64,000 bases of DNA from Conexibacter stalactiti (GTDB lineage Bacteria; Actinomycetota; Thermoleophilia; Solirubrobacterales; Solirubrobacteraceae). The translations under genes and the position numbers were made by a program. Positions 55,517-63,515 of this stretch are shown here, piece by piece. Numbering within the stretch: position 1 is the first letter of the stretch; the number at the start of each line of letters is the position of its first letter. The DNA is taken from NCBI RefSeq assembly GCF_035967765.1, contig NZ_JAYWIT010000016.1; one strand, written 5' to 3'. The notes under the pieces were generated by a model. That model did no database searches. It saw only the letters and a list, made by a program, of their open reading frames with translations, and was not told the origin of the DNA.

Positions 55517-56367
55517 GCGTCGTCGCGCGGCGGCGGCTGGTCGCGCTGCTGGCGCTGGGCGTGGTCGCGGTCGCGGCGGTGCTCGCCGTCGGCGCACTGC
55601 GCGACGTCGTCCGCGGCTACGACCCGCGGGGCGCCTCCGTCACGCACGCGGAGCTGCGCAGCGACGCCGTCGCCGGCCGCGCGCTGAAGCAGACCTACGT
55701 GGCGCCGGCCGGCGGCGCGCGCGGCCGGCCGCTGCTCGTCTTCCTGCACGGCCGCGGCGAGGACGGCGCCGACTCCAACCTCTCCGACGAGCTGTTCGCC
55801 GCGCTGCACGCGCTCGGCGACCGCGCTCCGGCGATCGTCTTCCCCGACGGCGGCGAGGCCTCCTACTGGCATGACCGCGCCGACGGCGCCTGGGGCCGCT
55901 ACGTGCTGGAGGAGGCGATCCCGGCCGCCGTCCGCCGCCTCCACGCCGACCCGCGGCGGATCGCGATCGGCGGCATCTCGATGGGCGGCTTCGGCGCCTA
56001 CGACCTCGCGCGGCGCGCACCCGGCCGCTTCTGCGCGGTCGGCGGCCACTCCCCCGCGCTGTGGCAGAGCGCCGGCGAGACGGCGGCGGGCGCCTTCGAC
56101 GACGCCGAGGACTTCGCCGCGCACGACCTGATCGCCGCCGCCCACTCCGGCGAGGCGTCGTGGCGCGACCTGCCGCTGTGGCTCGACAGCGGTGGCGAGG
56201 ATCCCTTCCGCCCCGGCATCGACGCCTTCGCGGGCGCGTTGCGCGACGGCGGCGCCGACGTGCGGGCCCGCACCTGGCCCGGCGCCCACGAGGGCGGCTA
56301 CTGGCGCGCGCACATGCGCGACTACCTGCGCTTCTACGCCGCTGCGCTGGCGCACTGCGAGCGCTGA
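55513..56367 (+). CDS. membrane-anchored alpha/beta hydrolase (esterase)
   Basis: A 284-residue alpha/beta hydrolase with an N-terminal membrane helix (~8-27) that should place the enzyme outside the membrane. LLVFLHGRGEDGADSN holds the oxyanion loop, GGISMGGFGAYDLA the nucleophile elbow Ser, DSGGEDPF the Asp and PGAHEGGYW the His. It resembles carboxylesterases and PHB-depolymerase-like enzymes. Its GTG overlaps the TetR stop, so it may be induced with the efflux system, perhaps to hydrolyse an ester drug; that link is inference. Confidence 0.85.
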   Translation: MSVVARRRLVALLALGVVAVAAVLAVGALRDVVRGYDPRGASVTHAELRSDAVAGRALKQTYVAPAGGARGRPLLVFLHGRGEDGADSNLSDELFAALHALGDRAPAIVFPDGGEASYWHDRADGAWGRYVLEEAIPAAVRRLHADPRRIAIGGISMGGFGAYDLARRAPGRFCAVGGHSPALWQSAGETAAGAFDDAEDFAAHDLIAAAHSGEASWRDLPLWLDSGGEDPFRPGIDAFAGALRDGGADVRARTWPGAHEGGYWRAHMRDYLRFYAAALAHCER

Positions 56368-56403
56368 GCGGCGCGCCGGGCCGCCGCGTGTTGGCGCGCC
56401 GCT
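56367..56403. terminator. bidirectional hairpin between esterase and GT2 genes
   Basis: Perfect 11 bp arms (56367-56377, 56393-56403) that overlap the ends of both convergent genes. GC-rich loop, no T-run. Confidence 0.6.
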
Positions 56404-57130
56404 ACCGCCGCGCGACGTAGACCGCGACGAAGTCCCTCAGCTGCCGGCCGCGGTGCAGGAAGCCGCGCAGCGTCTTGCCGGTCGCGCGGTGGGTCAACGG
56501 CAGCTCGACCTCGCGCACGCGGTAGCCGGCGCGCACGGCGTCGACCGTCATCCCGATCTCCATCCCGAAGCGCGGCGCGAACGGCACGACCGCGGGCAGC
56601 AGGTCGGCGCGCAGCGCGCGCTGGCCGGAGATCGGCGCGATCGTGTCGAGGCCGCAGCGCCGTCTGATCGCCCAGTGCGCGAAGCCGACCGCGAGCCCGA
56701 AGCCGCCGCCGACGCGGCGCGCGAAGGCGGCGACGGCGAGGTCGGCGTCGCCGCGCGCGACCGTCTCGACCAGCTGCGCCAGCGCGCTGGCGCTCGTCGC
56801 CAGGTCGCCGTCGCACAGCAACACGACCGGCGGGTCGGGCTCCTGCGCAAGCGCCAGCAGCCGCTGCGCGCCGAGTGTCGCCGCCCCGCCCTTGCCGACG
56901 TTGCGCTCGCTGCGCACGACCTCGGCGCCGTGAGCGGCGGCGACCTCGGCGGTGCCGTCGGCCGAGCCGTCGTCGGCGACGACGACGCGCACGCCGGGGA
57001 AGACCTCGCGCAGCGCCGCGAGCGTCGCCGGCAGGCGGTCGGCCTCGTCGTGCGCGGCGATCAGCACGACCGGCGGGCGCCCGACCGTCGGGGTGGGCTC
57101 AGGCGTGTGGGGGGAAGCGTCGTCGGACAT
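56402..57130 (-). CDS. family 2 glycosyltransferase
   Basis: A 242-residue GT-A fold enzyme. VLIAAHDEADRL starts the fold, VVVADDGSADGTAEVA binds the nucleotide sugar, and LLCDGDLATS is the DxD metal-binding motif. It resembles polyprenyl-phosphate glucose/mannose synthases but has no C-terminal membrane domain, so the product may be a lipid-linked sugar or a soluble glycoconjugate. ATG 57130 directly follows an in-frame GTG. Single gene. Confidence 0.88.
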   Translation of the reverse strand: MSDDASPHTPEPTPTVGRPPVVLIAAHDEADRLPATLAALREVFPGVRVVVADDGSADGTAEVAAAHGAEVVRSERNVGKGGAATLGAQRLLALAQEPDPPVVLLCDGDLATSASALAQLVETVARGDADLAVAAFARRVGGGFGLAVGFAHWAIRRRCGLDTIAPISGQRALRADLLPAVVPFAPRFGMEIGMTVDAVRAGYRVREVELPLTHRATGKTLRGFLHRGRQLRDFVAVYVARR

Positions 57131-57209
57131 CACGTGCGGCGGCTATTCTGGCGCCCCGCGGGGCCGACTGCGGCGCCGTTCCCCATTTGCGCATCTTCCA
57201 GGAGGTCCC

Positions 57210-57422
57210 ATGGCTGACGTCGAGGCTCACATCACCGGCACCGTCTGGAGAGTCGAAGTCGAGGTCGGCGACACGATCGACGAGGGCGACACGGTCGTGA
57301 TCCTCGAGTCGATGAAGATGGAGATGCCGGTCGAGGCGGAGGATCCCGGCACCGTCAAGGAGATCCGCTGCGCCGAGGGCCAGGCGGTCTCCGAGGGCGA
57401 CACGCTGATCGTGCTCGAGTAG
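57210..57422 (+). CDS. biotinyl/lipoyl carrier protein
   Basis: A 70-residue stand-alone biotin-carrier domain with the biotinylation motif ESMKMEMPVEAE (Lys near residue 35) and a symmetric beta-barrel pattern. The ATG has AGGAGG five bases upstream. The next gene, a crotonase resembling methylmalonyl-CoA decarboxylase, starts directly after its stop. It could serve the carboxyltransferase at 40347, another acyl-CoA carboxylase, or a decarboxylase; which one cannot be told here. Confidence 0.88.
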   Translation: MADVEAHITGTVWRVEVEVGDTIDEGDTVVILESMKMEMPVEAEDPGTVKEIRCAEGQAVSEGDTLIVLE

Positions 57423-58217
57423 ATGTCCGCGGGCGCTTCGGAGCCGGCCGGCGGCCGGCTGCTGCTCGACGAGCCGGCGCCCGGCGTCGCGCGGCTGACG
57501 ATCTCAAACCCCGCCAAGCGCGGCGCGCTCGACGCCCCGCTGCTGGCGGCGCTGGCCGAGACGTTCGCGTCGCTGGACGCCCGCTGCGTGCTGCTGACCG
57601 GCGAGGGCCGCTCCTTCTGCGCCGGCTACGACATCGGCGCGCTCACCTCCGAGGGGTACGACGACAGCGGCGGCCACCCCTTCCAGGCGGCGCTGGCCGC
57701 CGTCGCCGACTACCCCTATCCCGTCGTCGCCGCGCTCAACGGCTACGCGATCGGCGGCGGCCTGGAGCTGGCGATCACCTGCGACCTGCGAATCGCCGCC
57801 GCCGGCGTGCAGCTCGGGATGCCGCCGGCGAAGCTCGGCGTCGTCTACAACCACGGCGGGATCAACCGCTTCGTGACCGCGATCGGCGCCGCTCGCACGC
57901 GCGAGCTGTTCCTCACCGGCCGCCGCATCGACGCCGAGACGGCCGAACGCTGGGCGCTCGTCAACGAGGTCGTGCCGGCCGAGCAACTGCCCGACGCGGC
58001 GCTGGCGCTGGCGCGCGAGATCGCCGCCAACGCGCCGCTGTCGCTGCGCGGCAACAAGGCCGCGATCGCCGCCGTCTGCGCGGCCGCGGGCGCGCTCGAC
58101 GACATGACGGCCGCCAAGCTCGACGCCGCGCGCCGCGAGGCGTTCCTCTCGGACGACCTGCGCGAGGGCCTCGCCGCCTTCGCCGAGAAGCGCCCGCCGG
58201 CCTGGCGCGGGCGCTGA
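57423..58217 (+). CDS. crotonase-family protein, methylmalonyl-CoA decarboxylase-like
   Basis: A 264-residue enoyl-CoA hydratase/isomerase family member. GRSFCAGYDIGAL and NGYAIGGGLELAITCDLRIA form the CoA-thioester oxyanion hole. The segment MPPAKLGVVYNHGGINRF, with Tyr-Asn at the catalytic position, recalls methylmalonyl-CoA decarboxylase (E. coli ScpB) rather than classical hydratases with two Glu. It is adjacent, without a gap, to a biotin carrier gene, which supports work on a carboxylated acyl-CoA. Family is sure, activity is inference. Confidence 0.82.
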   Translation: MSAGASEPAGGRLLLDEPAPGVARLTISNPAKRGALDAPLLAALAETFASLDARCVLLTGEGRSFCAGYDIGALTSEGYDDSGGHPFQAALAAVADYPYPVVAALNGYAIGGGLELAITCDLRIAAAGVQLGMPPAKLGVVYNHGGINRFVTAIGAARTRELFLTGRRIDAETAERWALVNEVVPAEQLPDAALALAREIAANAPLSLRGNKAAIAAVCAAAGALDDMTAAKLDAARREAFLSDDLREGLAAFAEKRPPAWRGR

Positions 58218-58223
58218 GCGAGC

Positions 58224-58243
58224 GCGCGCCCGGGTGGGCGCGC
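58224..58243. terminator. short GC hairpin between convergent genes
   Basis: 8 bp arms GCGCGCCC/GGGCGCGC (58224-58231, 58236-58243) with loop GGGT, just after the crotonase stop. No T-run. Confidence 0.5.
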
Positions 58244-58265
58244 CGCGCCGCGCGCCCGACCTCCG

Positions 58266-58730
58266 CTAGCCGGTCTTCGCCAGCGCTTCCACGACCCGCT
58301 CGGTCAGCACGTCCGGCGGGCCGTACAGCTCGACGCTCGGCCCCTGCTCGGGCGCGATCGTCAGCCGCGTGCCGCCGTCGGCGGGTGCGGCGTCGATGTC
58401 GATCGCCGCCCGCTCCCATGCCGCCAGCATGCTCGTGGGGTGTGGCACCGGACCGTGCCCGGGCTCCGTGCGCGCCTTCAGCAGATGCACCCGCTCGCCC
58501 GTCACGGCGACCAGCACCGCCTGCGGCAATCGCACCGACCGCGGACGCCCGCAGGCGCGCTGCACGAGCCCCACCGGGCCGTCGGACAGCGCGTGCCCGA
58601 AGGCCCTCCAGCCGCGCGGGCGCATGAACTGCGCCGCCGCCACCACTCTGTCGTCGAGCAGCTCCCCCGCCGCTCGGTCATACCGCTGCGCCCATGCCCC
58701 GGTCGGTGCCTCGACGCGTTGCTCGGCCAT
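58266..58730 (-). CDS. conserved hypothetical protein, PH-like domain possible
   Basis: A 154-residue soluble protein without signal or membrane helix. Segments VRLPQAVLVAVTGERVHLLKAR and GGTRLTIAPEQGPSVELYGP alternate beta-strands as in small PH-like domains that report on lipid or ligand binding. No family is recognised. The ATG is preceded by GGAGGTAGGAG. Single gene, divergent from the BioF-like gene. Confidence 0.65.
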   Translation of the reverse strand: MAEQRVEAPTGAWAQRYDRAAGELLDDRVVAAAQFMRPRGWRAFGHALSDGPVGLVQRACGRPRSVRLPQAVLVAVTGERVHLLKARTEPGHGPVPHPTSMLAAWERAAIDIDAAPADGGTRLTIAPEQGPSVELYGPPDVLTERVVEALAKTG

Positions 58731-58979
58731 CTCCTACCTCCAGCCAGTTCCCGGTGTTTTGATCCTTCCAACGTGGATCTGGCACAGCAAGTGTGGGATC
58801 GCCGTGATGGCGCGCTGACCACTGAAACATTCGGCCAGAGAGGGCAGAAGCTCAGGCTCAGGTCGACCGTGAGACTCGTCCTTTGCGAACAGGGGTTCGA
58901 CTCGCGACGCCAGTCACGAACTTTCCCGCTACGTGCGGGAAAAGTGCCGTCCGACGGTGTCCATAACCTCGCCCTTGCG
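58731..58979. other. low-GC spacer with hairpin upstream of the BioF-like gene
   Basis: 249 bp of noticeably lower GC than its surroundings. It contains a clear hairpin (TTTCCCGC 58922-58929 with GCGGGAAA 58935-58942), a CGCC/GGCG mini-hairpin and GGTCGACC. Part looks promoter-like (CATAAC before the BioF start). It could hold a small RNA or just a divergent promoter; no tRNA fold is seen. Confidence 0.5.
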
Positions 58980-60434
58980 ATGATCGAGATCGAGGCACGA
59001 CTGGACGAACTGGAGCAGCTCGGGCTCTCCCGCCGGATGCGGCTCGTCAGCGGACCCCAGGGGCCGCGGGTCGTGCTCGACGGCAAGCCGGTCCTGCTGC
59101 TGTGCTCGAACAACTACCTCGGCCTCGCCGACCATCCGGCGGTGCGCGAGGCCGCGGCCGACGCCGCGATGCGCTGGGGCGTCGGCGCAGGCGGCTCGCG
59201 CCTCGTCTCCGGCACGATGACGATCCACCGCCGGCTCGAGGAGCGGCTCGCCGCCTTCCAGCGCCGCCAGGCGGCGTTGCTGTTCGGCTCCGGCTACCTC
59301 GCCAACGTCGGCGTCGTCTCCTCGCTCGCGCGCGCCGGCGACGTCGTCTTCTCCGACGAGCTGAACCACGCCGCCGTCGTCGACGGCTGCCGGCTGTCGC
59401 GCGCCGACGTCTTCATCTACGAGCACGGCGACGTCGAGCATCTCGAATGGGGGCTGCGCGAGGCCGAGGGCCGCGGCGCGCTGATCGTCACCGACGGCGT
59501 CTTCGCGCGCGACGGCGACCTCGCCCCGCTGCCCGAGCTGGTCGAACTGGCCGAGCGGTGGGACGTGCGCCTCGTCGTCGACGACTCCCATGGCGTCGGC
59601 ACGCTCGGCTCGGGCGGCCGCGGCGCCGTCGCCGAGGCCGGCTGCGAAGACGGCGTCGACGTCGTGATCGGCTCGCTCGGCAAGGCGCTCGGCTCCTACG
59701 GCGCCTACGTCGTCTGCGACCAGCCGATGGCGCGCTACCTCGCGACCTCCGCCCGCTCGCTGATCCACTCGACCGCACCTTCCCCGCCCGCCGTCGCCGG
59801 CGCGCTCGCCGCGCTGACGCTGTTGGAGCAGCAGCCCCGCCGCGTCGAGAAGCTGCAGGCGAACGCCGCGCTGCTGCGCAGCGAGCTGGCCGCCGCCGGC
59901 TTCGACGTGCCGGGCAGCGGCCACTCGCCGATCGTGCCGCTCGCGCTCGGCGACGCCGCGACGGCGCTGCGCAGCTGCGAGCGGGCGCTGGAGCGCGGCG
60001 TCTTCGCCCAGCCGCTGCTGCCGCCGCAGGTGCCGCTCGACGGCGCCGGCCTCCGCCTCGCGGTGATGGCCTCGCACTCCAAGAGCGAGCTGAGAGATGC
60101 CGCACGCGCGCTCGCGCAGGCGGCGAGGGCAGCCGGTGCGGTGCAGAGCGAGCCGCGACGGGCGCCGCAGCCGGCGCCAATCCGCGAGCCGGCAGCGGTC
60201 GCGCCCGGTCCGCGCGCCCGTCACGCGGAGCTGTGGGACGACGGCGAGGGCGAGCTGTGGGTCGAGCAGCGTCGGCCGGTCATCGCGGCCGAGGCCGTGC
60301 AGGCGAGCGGGCGCCCCTTCGACGCCGAGCTGGACGGTCCGCCGGCGCCGCGGGCATCGCGCCGTGCAGCGCAGACCGCGCAGGGCATCTTCGACGTCGA
60401 GGCGCCCGCCTCGGTCGTCGAGCACGCGGCCTGA
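58980..60434 (+). CDS. 8-amino-7-oxononanoate synthase-like enzyme (BioF/KBL family) with C-terminal tail
   Basis: A 484-residue PLP-dependent alpha-oxoamine synthase. Residues ~1-385 match BioF/KBL: CSNNYLGLADHP, FGSGYLANVGV, VDDSHGVGTLG and the PLP Lys235 in SLGKALGSYG. The family joins an amino acid to an acyl thioester; 8-amino-7-oxononanoate for biotin is most likely, but no other bio gene is nearby. About 95 extra residues follow, Pro/Ala/Arg-rich and with WDDGEGELWVEQRRPV near the middle, not seen in BioF. ATG 58980 has no clear ribosome site and may be leaderless; GTG upstream is possible. Confidence 0.85.
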   Translation: MIEIEARLDELEQLGLSRRMRLVSGPQGPRVVLDGKPVLLLCSNNYLGLADHPAVREAAADAAMRWGVGAGGSRLVSGTMTIHRRLEERLAAFQRRQAALLFGSGYLANVGVVSSLARAGDVVFSDELNHAAVVDGCRLSRADVFIYEHGDVEHLEWGLREAEGRGALIVTDGVFARDGDLAPLPELVELAERWDVRLVVDDSHGVGTLGSGGRGAVAEAGCEDGVDVVIGSLGKALGSYGAYVVCDQPMARYLATSARSLIHSTAPSPPAVAGALAALTLLEQQPRRVEKLQANAALLRSELAAAGFDVPGSGHSPIVPLALGDAATALRSCERALERGVFAQPLLPPQVPLDGAGLRLAVMASHSKSELRDAARALAQAARAAGAVQSEPRRAPQPAPIREPAAVAPGPRARHAELWDDGEGELWVEQRRPVIAAEAVQASGRPFDAELDGPPAPRASRRAAQTAQGIFDVEAPASVVEHAA

Positions 60435-60454
60435 GCCTCCTTCCCCCAGAAACA

Positions 60455-60482
60455 CGAACGCCCGGCGGGGACCGGGCGTTCG
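60455..60482 (+). terminator. terminator after the BioF-like gene
   Basis: Perfect 11 bp arms CGAACGCCCGG/CCGGGCGTTCG (60455-60465, 60472-60482), 20 bases after the stop. Confidence 0.7.
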
Positions 60483-60645
60483 CGGAGGGGAGGAATCGCT
60501 CGCTGCACTGCAGCACTTGGGGGAAGTTGGACGGAGCGGGTTCTGCTGATGAGCTTCGCCCACCCCGTGACGCACATCCACTCATCCGACCCTCAGTCGA
60601 ACCTCATCACCGCCTAAGGGCTGCCTAAGCGCGCCGCTTCCTGAG

Positions 60646-60693
60646 AGGGCCGTCATCCAGCATCCCTTGGAGGCCCCCGACATGACGGTCCTC
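60646..60693 (+). other. 12 bp inverted repeat upstream of the ABC/TetR pair
   Basis: GAGGGCCGTCAT (60646-60657) and ATGACGGTCCTC (60682-60693) pair with one G-T across 24 bases. It could be a terminator arm or a regulatory hairpin in a longer leader. It precedes the operator repeats at 60707-60741. Confidence 0.4.
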
Positions 60694-60706
60694 CGGGGTG
60701 GTGTCG

Positions 60707-60741
60707 TTACATTGATGTATCAGACTGTTACGCTGACGTAA
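60707..60741 (+). promoter_or_regulatory. two TetR-type operator repeats 21 bp apart
   Basis: TTACATTGATGTAT (60707-60720) and TTACGCTGACGTAA (60728-60741) share TTAC-x-x-TGA-y-GTA. The second has perfect TTACG/CGTAA arms, the first has TACAT/ATGTA. Their 21 bp offset is two helical turns, and the second overlaps the ATG of the ABC gene. Confidence 0.65.
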
Positions 60742-61550
60742 TGACCCCTGCGCTCGATCTCGCCGGCGTGTCGCTGTGGCGCTGGGACGCCGAGCAGCGG
60801 CGCGAGCGCCATCTGCTGCGCGACGTCGACTGGACCGTGCGGCCCGGCGAGCACTGGGCGCTGCTCGGCGCCAACGGCGCCGGCAAGACGACGCTGATGA
60901 ACGTCGCAGCCGCCGTCCACCATCCCAGCGATGGCACCGCCGACGTGCTCGGGCAGCGGCTCGGACGGGTCGACCTGCGCGAGCTGCGCGCCCGCATCGG
61001 CCTCGTCGAGGCGAGAACGAGCCGCGCCTTCCGCCAGCGCCTGACGGCCGGCGAGGTCGTGCTGACCGGCGCCGCCGGCACGATCGCGCTGCGGCAGGCG
61101 ACGGTCGATGACGCCACGCGCGCACGCGCCGCGACGCTGTTGGAGCGATTCGGCTGCGCCGCCCTCGCCGACCGCCCCTACGACGCGTGCAGCCAGGGCG
61201 AGCGCCAGCGCGTGCTGCTCGCCCGCGCGCTGATGCCTCGCCCGTCGCTGCTGCTGCTCGACGAGCCGGCGACCGGCCTCGACCTGCCCGGACGCGAGGC
61301 GTTGCTGAGCGCCGTCGCGACGATCGCGCGCGAGGAGCCCGAGACGGCGACCGTCACCGTCACGCACCACGTCGAGGAGCTGCCCTCCTCGACGACGCAC
61401 GCGCTGCTGCTGCGCGACGGTGCCGTCGTCTCCGCGGGGCCGGCCGATGCGACGCTGACCGGCGCCAACCTGTCGCGGACGTTCGCAACGCCGGTCCGCG
61501 TCGATCGCGTCGGCGACCGCTGGATGGCGCGGGCCGAGGCGTCGTGGTGA
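60741..61550 (+). CDS. ABC transporter ATPase
   Basis: A 269-residue ABC ATPase. Walker A GANGAGKTT is near residue 49, the signature CSQGERQRVLL replaces the usual LSGGQ, and Walker B LLLLDEPATGLDLP follows with VTHHVEE. The sequence resembles ModF/PhnC-like soluble ATPases. No permease gene is next to it, so its transporter partner is unknown. ATG 60741 lies on an operator repeat, hence the mRNA is likely leaderless. It is co-transcribed with a TetR gene, which probably represses it. Confidence 0.85.
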   Translation: MTPALDLAGVSLWRWDAEQRRERHLLRDVDWTVRPGEHWALLGANGAGKTTLMNVAAAVHHPSDGTADVLGQRLGRVDLRELRARIGLVEARTSRAFRQRLTAGEVVLTGAAGTIALRQATVDDATRARAATLLERFGCAALADRPYDACSQGERQRVLLARALMPRPSLLLLDEPATGLDLPGREALLSAVATIAREEPETATVTVTHHVEELPSSTTHALLLRDGAVVSAGPADATLTGANLSRTFATPVRVDRVGDRWMARAEASW

Positions 61551-62125
61551 GCGTCGCCGACGCCGACGCGCTGCGGCGGGCGCGCGACGCGATCGAGCAG
61601 GGCGGCTGGGAGGCCGCGACGATGGAGCGGCTGGCCGCCGCGCTCGGCGTCTCGCGGATGACGCTCCACCGCCGCGGCGTCCGCCGCGAGCACGTGCTCG
61701 CCGCCCTCGGCGAGCTGCTGCAGGAGGACTACCGCCGCGCGCTGTGGCCGGCGCTGACCGCGCCCGGCAGCGGCCGCGAGCGGCTCGCGACCGCGCTCGA
61801 CGGGCTCTGCACGGTGACCGAGCAGAACCTTGCGCTGCTGGCCGCGCTCGACAGCGCCGAGCGCGACGAGATCTTCCACGAGCGCGCCACCGGCGGCGTG
61901 CTGACCAACGCCCTCTTCACCGAGCCGCTGCGGGCCCTGCTGCGCGACGGGATCGCCGACGGCACGCTCGCGATCGAGCAGGACGAGACCGTCGACGAGG
62001 TCGCGACGGTGCTGTTCAACCTGCTCTCGTGGACGTATCGCCACCTGCGCCTCGCCCACCGCTGGCCAGCTCGGCGGGCGGCGGAGGCGGTGACGCGGCG
62101 AGCGGTCCGCTCGGTGGCGGCGTAG
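61547..62125 (+). CDS. TetR-family regulator
   Basis: A 192-residue TetR protein. The helix-turn-helix (MERLAAALGVSRMTLHRRGVRREHVLAAL) is unusually Arg-rich at the recognition helix; the C-terminal domain is all-helical. The GTG overlaps the ATPase stop (GTGA). The two operator repeats upstream of the ABC gene fit an autoregulated pair. Its last 110 bases overlap the histidine kinase gene, which is convergent. Confidence 0.85.
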   Translation: MSVADADALRRARDAIEQGGWEAATMERLAAALGVSRMTLHRRGVRREHVLAALGELLQEDYRRALWPALTAPGSGRERLATALDGLCTVTEQNLALLAALDSAERDEIFHERATGGVLTNALFTEPLRALLRDGIADGTLAIEQDETVDEVATVLFNLLSWTYRHLRLAHRWPARRAAEAVTRRAVRSVAA

Positions 62126-63515
62126 CGTCGACCCACTCCCCCGGCAGCTCCAGCCGCATCAGCGCGCCGCCGCCGGGCGCGGCGGCGGCAGTCGCGCTGC
62201 CGCCGTGCAGCTCCGCCACCTGGCGCACGATCGCGAGGCCGAGGCCGGAGCCTGGCATCCCGCGCGCACCCGGCGCGCGGTAGAAGCGCTCGAAGACGTG
62301 CGGCAGATCGTCCGGGGCGATCCCCGGGCCACGGTCGCGGACCGTCAGCGCGCCCGCGGCGCTGAGCGCCACCGTCACCTCCGCGCCGAGCGGGCTCCAC
62401 TTCGCCGCGTTGTCGAGCAGGTTCGCGACCGCGCGGTCCAGCCGCGCCGGCACGCCGCGCACCAGGCACGGCTCCAGCGCCGTCGCGAACAGCGGCGCGC
62501 CCGGCCGCCGCCGCGCCCGCGCGACCGCCTCCTCCACCAGCAGGTCGAGCCGCACGTCCTCGACCGCCGCCGCCGGCTCCTGCTCGCGCGCCAGCTCGAC
62601 GAGGTCGCCGACGAGGCCGCTCAGCTCCTCCAGCTGCTCGACGACGTCGCTCAGCAGCCGCCGCCGCTCGTCGTCGGGCAGACCGGCCGGCAGCGCCAGC
62701 ACCTCGATGTTCGTGCGCAGGCTCGTCAACGGCGTGCGCAGCTCGTGCGAGGCGTCGGCGACGAGCTGGCGCTGGCGCCCGACCGACGCCTCCAGCGCCG
62801 CCAGCATCGTGTTGAACGAGCGCGCCAGCCGCGCGATCTCGTCGGCGTCTGCGCCCGCGCGCGGATCGACGTCGATCCGCCGCGTCAGATCGCCCGTCTC
62901 CCCCACATGCTCGACGGCCGCCGTCAACCGGCCGACCGGGCGCAGCGCCGTGCGCGCCACCAGCCGCCCGAGCGCCGCCGCCAGCGCGATCCCGCCGGCG
63001 CTGACGAGCAGCAGCACGAGCGCCAGCCGGTCGAGCGTGCGGTCGACGTCGGTCAACGGCCGCGCGACCTGCGCCGCGAAGCCCTCCGCCAGCGGCGTCG
63101 TGAGGATCCGCACGGGCGTGTCGTCCACGCGCGCGTCGGAGAAGAAGGCGCCGCGCTCACCGCTCGCGACCGCCCTCGTCGCGCTGTCGACCGGCAGCTC
63201 CGGCGCGCCCTCCTCGCCGGGCGGCGGCCAGAGGCGCGTGCCGTCCGCCGCGACCGCGGCGACGTAGGTCGTCTGCAGCCCGAGCGCGTCACGCGGCGCC
63301 GCGAAGCCGCGCATTCTGCGCACGCCCTCGCCCGGCGGCGGCGGACCGCCGAGCGCGAAGCGCAGTCTCGTCGGCGCGCTGACCTGCCGCAGCTCGGCGT
63401 CGAGGCGGCCACGCAGCTCCCCGCGCACGACGACGTAGACGATCCCGGAGGCGAGCACGATCGCCACGGCGACGGCGGCCGCGGCGAGGAGCGCGAACCG
63501 GCGCCGCAGCGTCAT
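62016..63515 (-). CDS. sensor histidine kinase (MprB/TcrY-like)
   Basis: A 499-residue membrane histidine kinase. Two membrane helices (~9-31, ~165-187) flank an extracellular sensor region; a HAMP domain follows, then the H-box ADASHELRTPLTSL (His ~257), N-box NLLDNAAKWS, G1 DRGPGIA and G2 GSGLGLAIV. It would autophosphorylate and pass phosphate to the adjacent response regulator. The ATG overlaps that regulator's stop (ATGA). The C-terminal ~35 residues are Pro/Gly-rich. Confidence 0.93.
   Translation of the reverse strand: MTLRRRFALLAAAAVAVAIVLASGIVYVVVRGELRGRLDAELRQVSAPTRLRFALGGPPPPGEGVRRMRGFAAPRDALGLQTTYVAAVAADGTRLWPPPGEEGAPELPVDSATRAVASGERGAFFSDARVDDTPVRILTTPLAEGFAAQVARPLTDVDRTLDRLALVLLLVSAGGIALAAALGRLVARTALRPVGRLTAAVEHVGETGDLTRRIDVDPRAGADADEIARLARSFNTMLAALEASVGRQRQLVADASHELRTPLTSLRTNIEVLALPAGLPDDERRRLLSDVVEQLEELSGLVGDLVELAREQEPAAAVEDVRLDLLVEEAVARARRRPGAPLFATALEPCLVRGVPARLDRAVANLLDNAAKWSPLGAEVTVALSAAGALTVRDRGPGIAPDDLPHVFERFYRAPGARGMPGSGLGLAIVRQVAELHGGSATAAAAPGGGALMRLELPGEWVDATPPPSGPLAASPPPPPAELASGGRGAGGDTSTRAG

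Noticed and set aside
58880..58925. A tRNA T-arm-like GGGGTTCGACTC segment
   Set aside because: No matching acceptor, D or anticodon arms could be folded around it.
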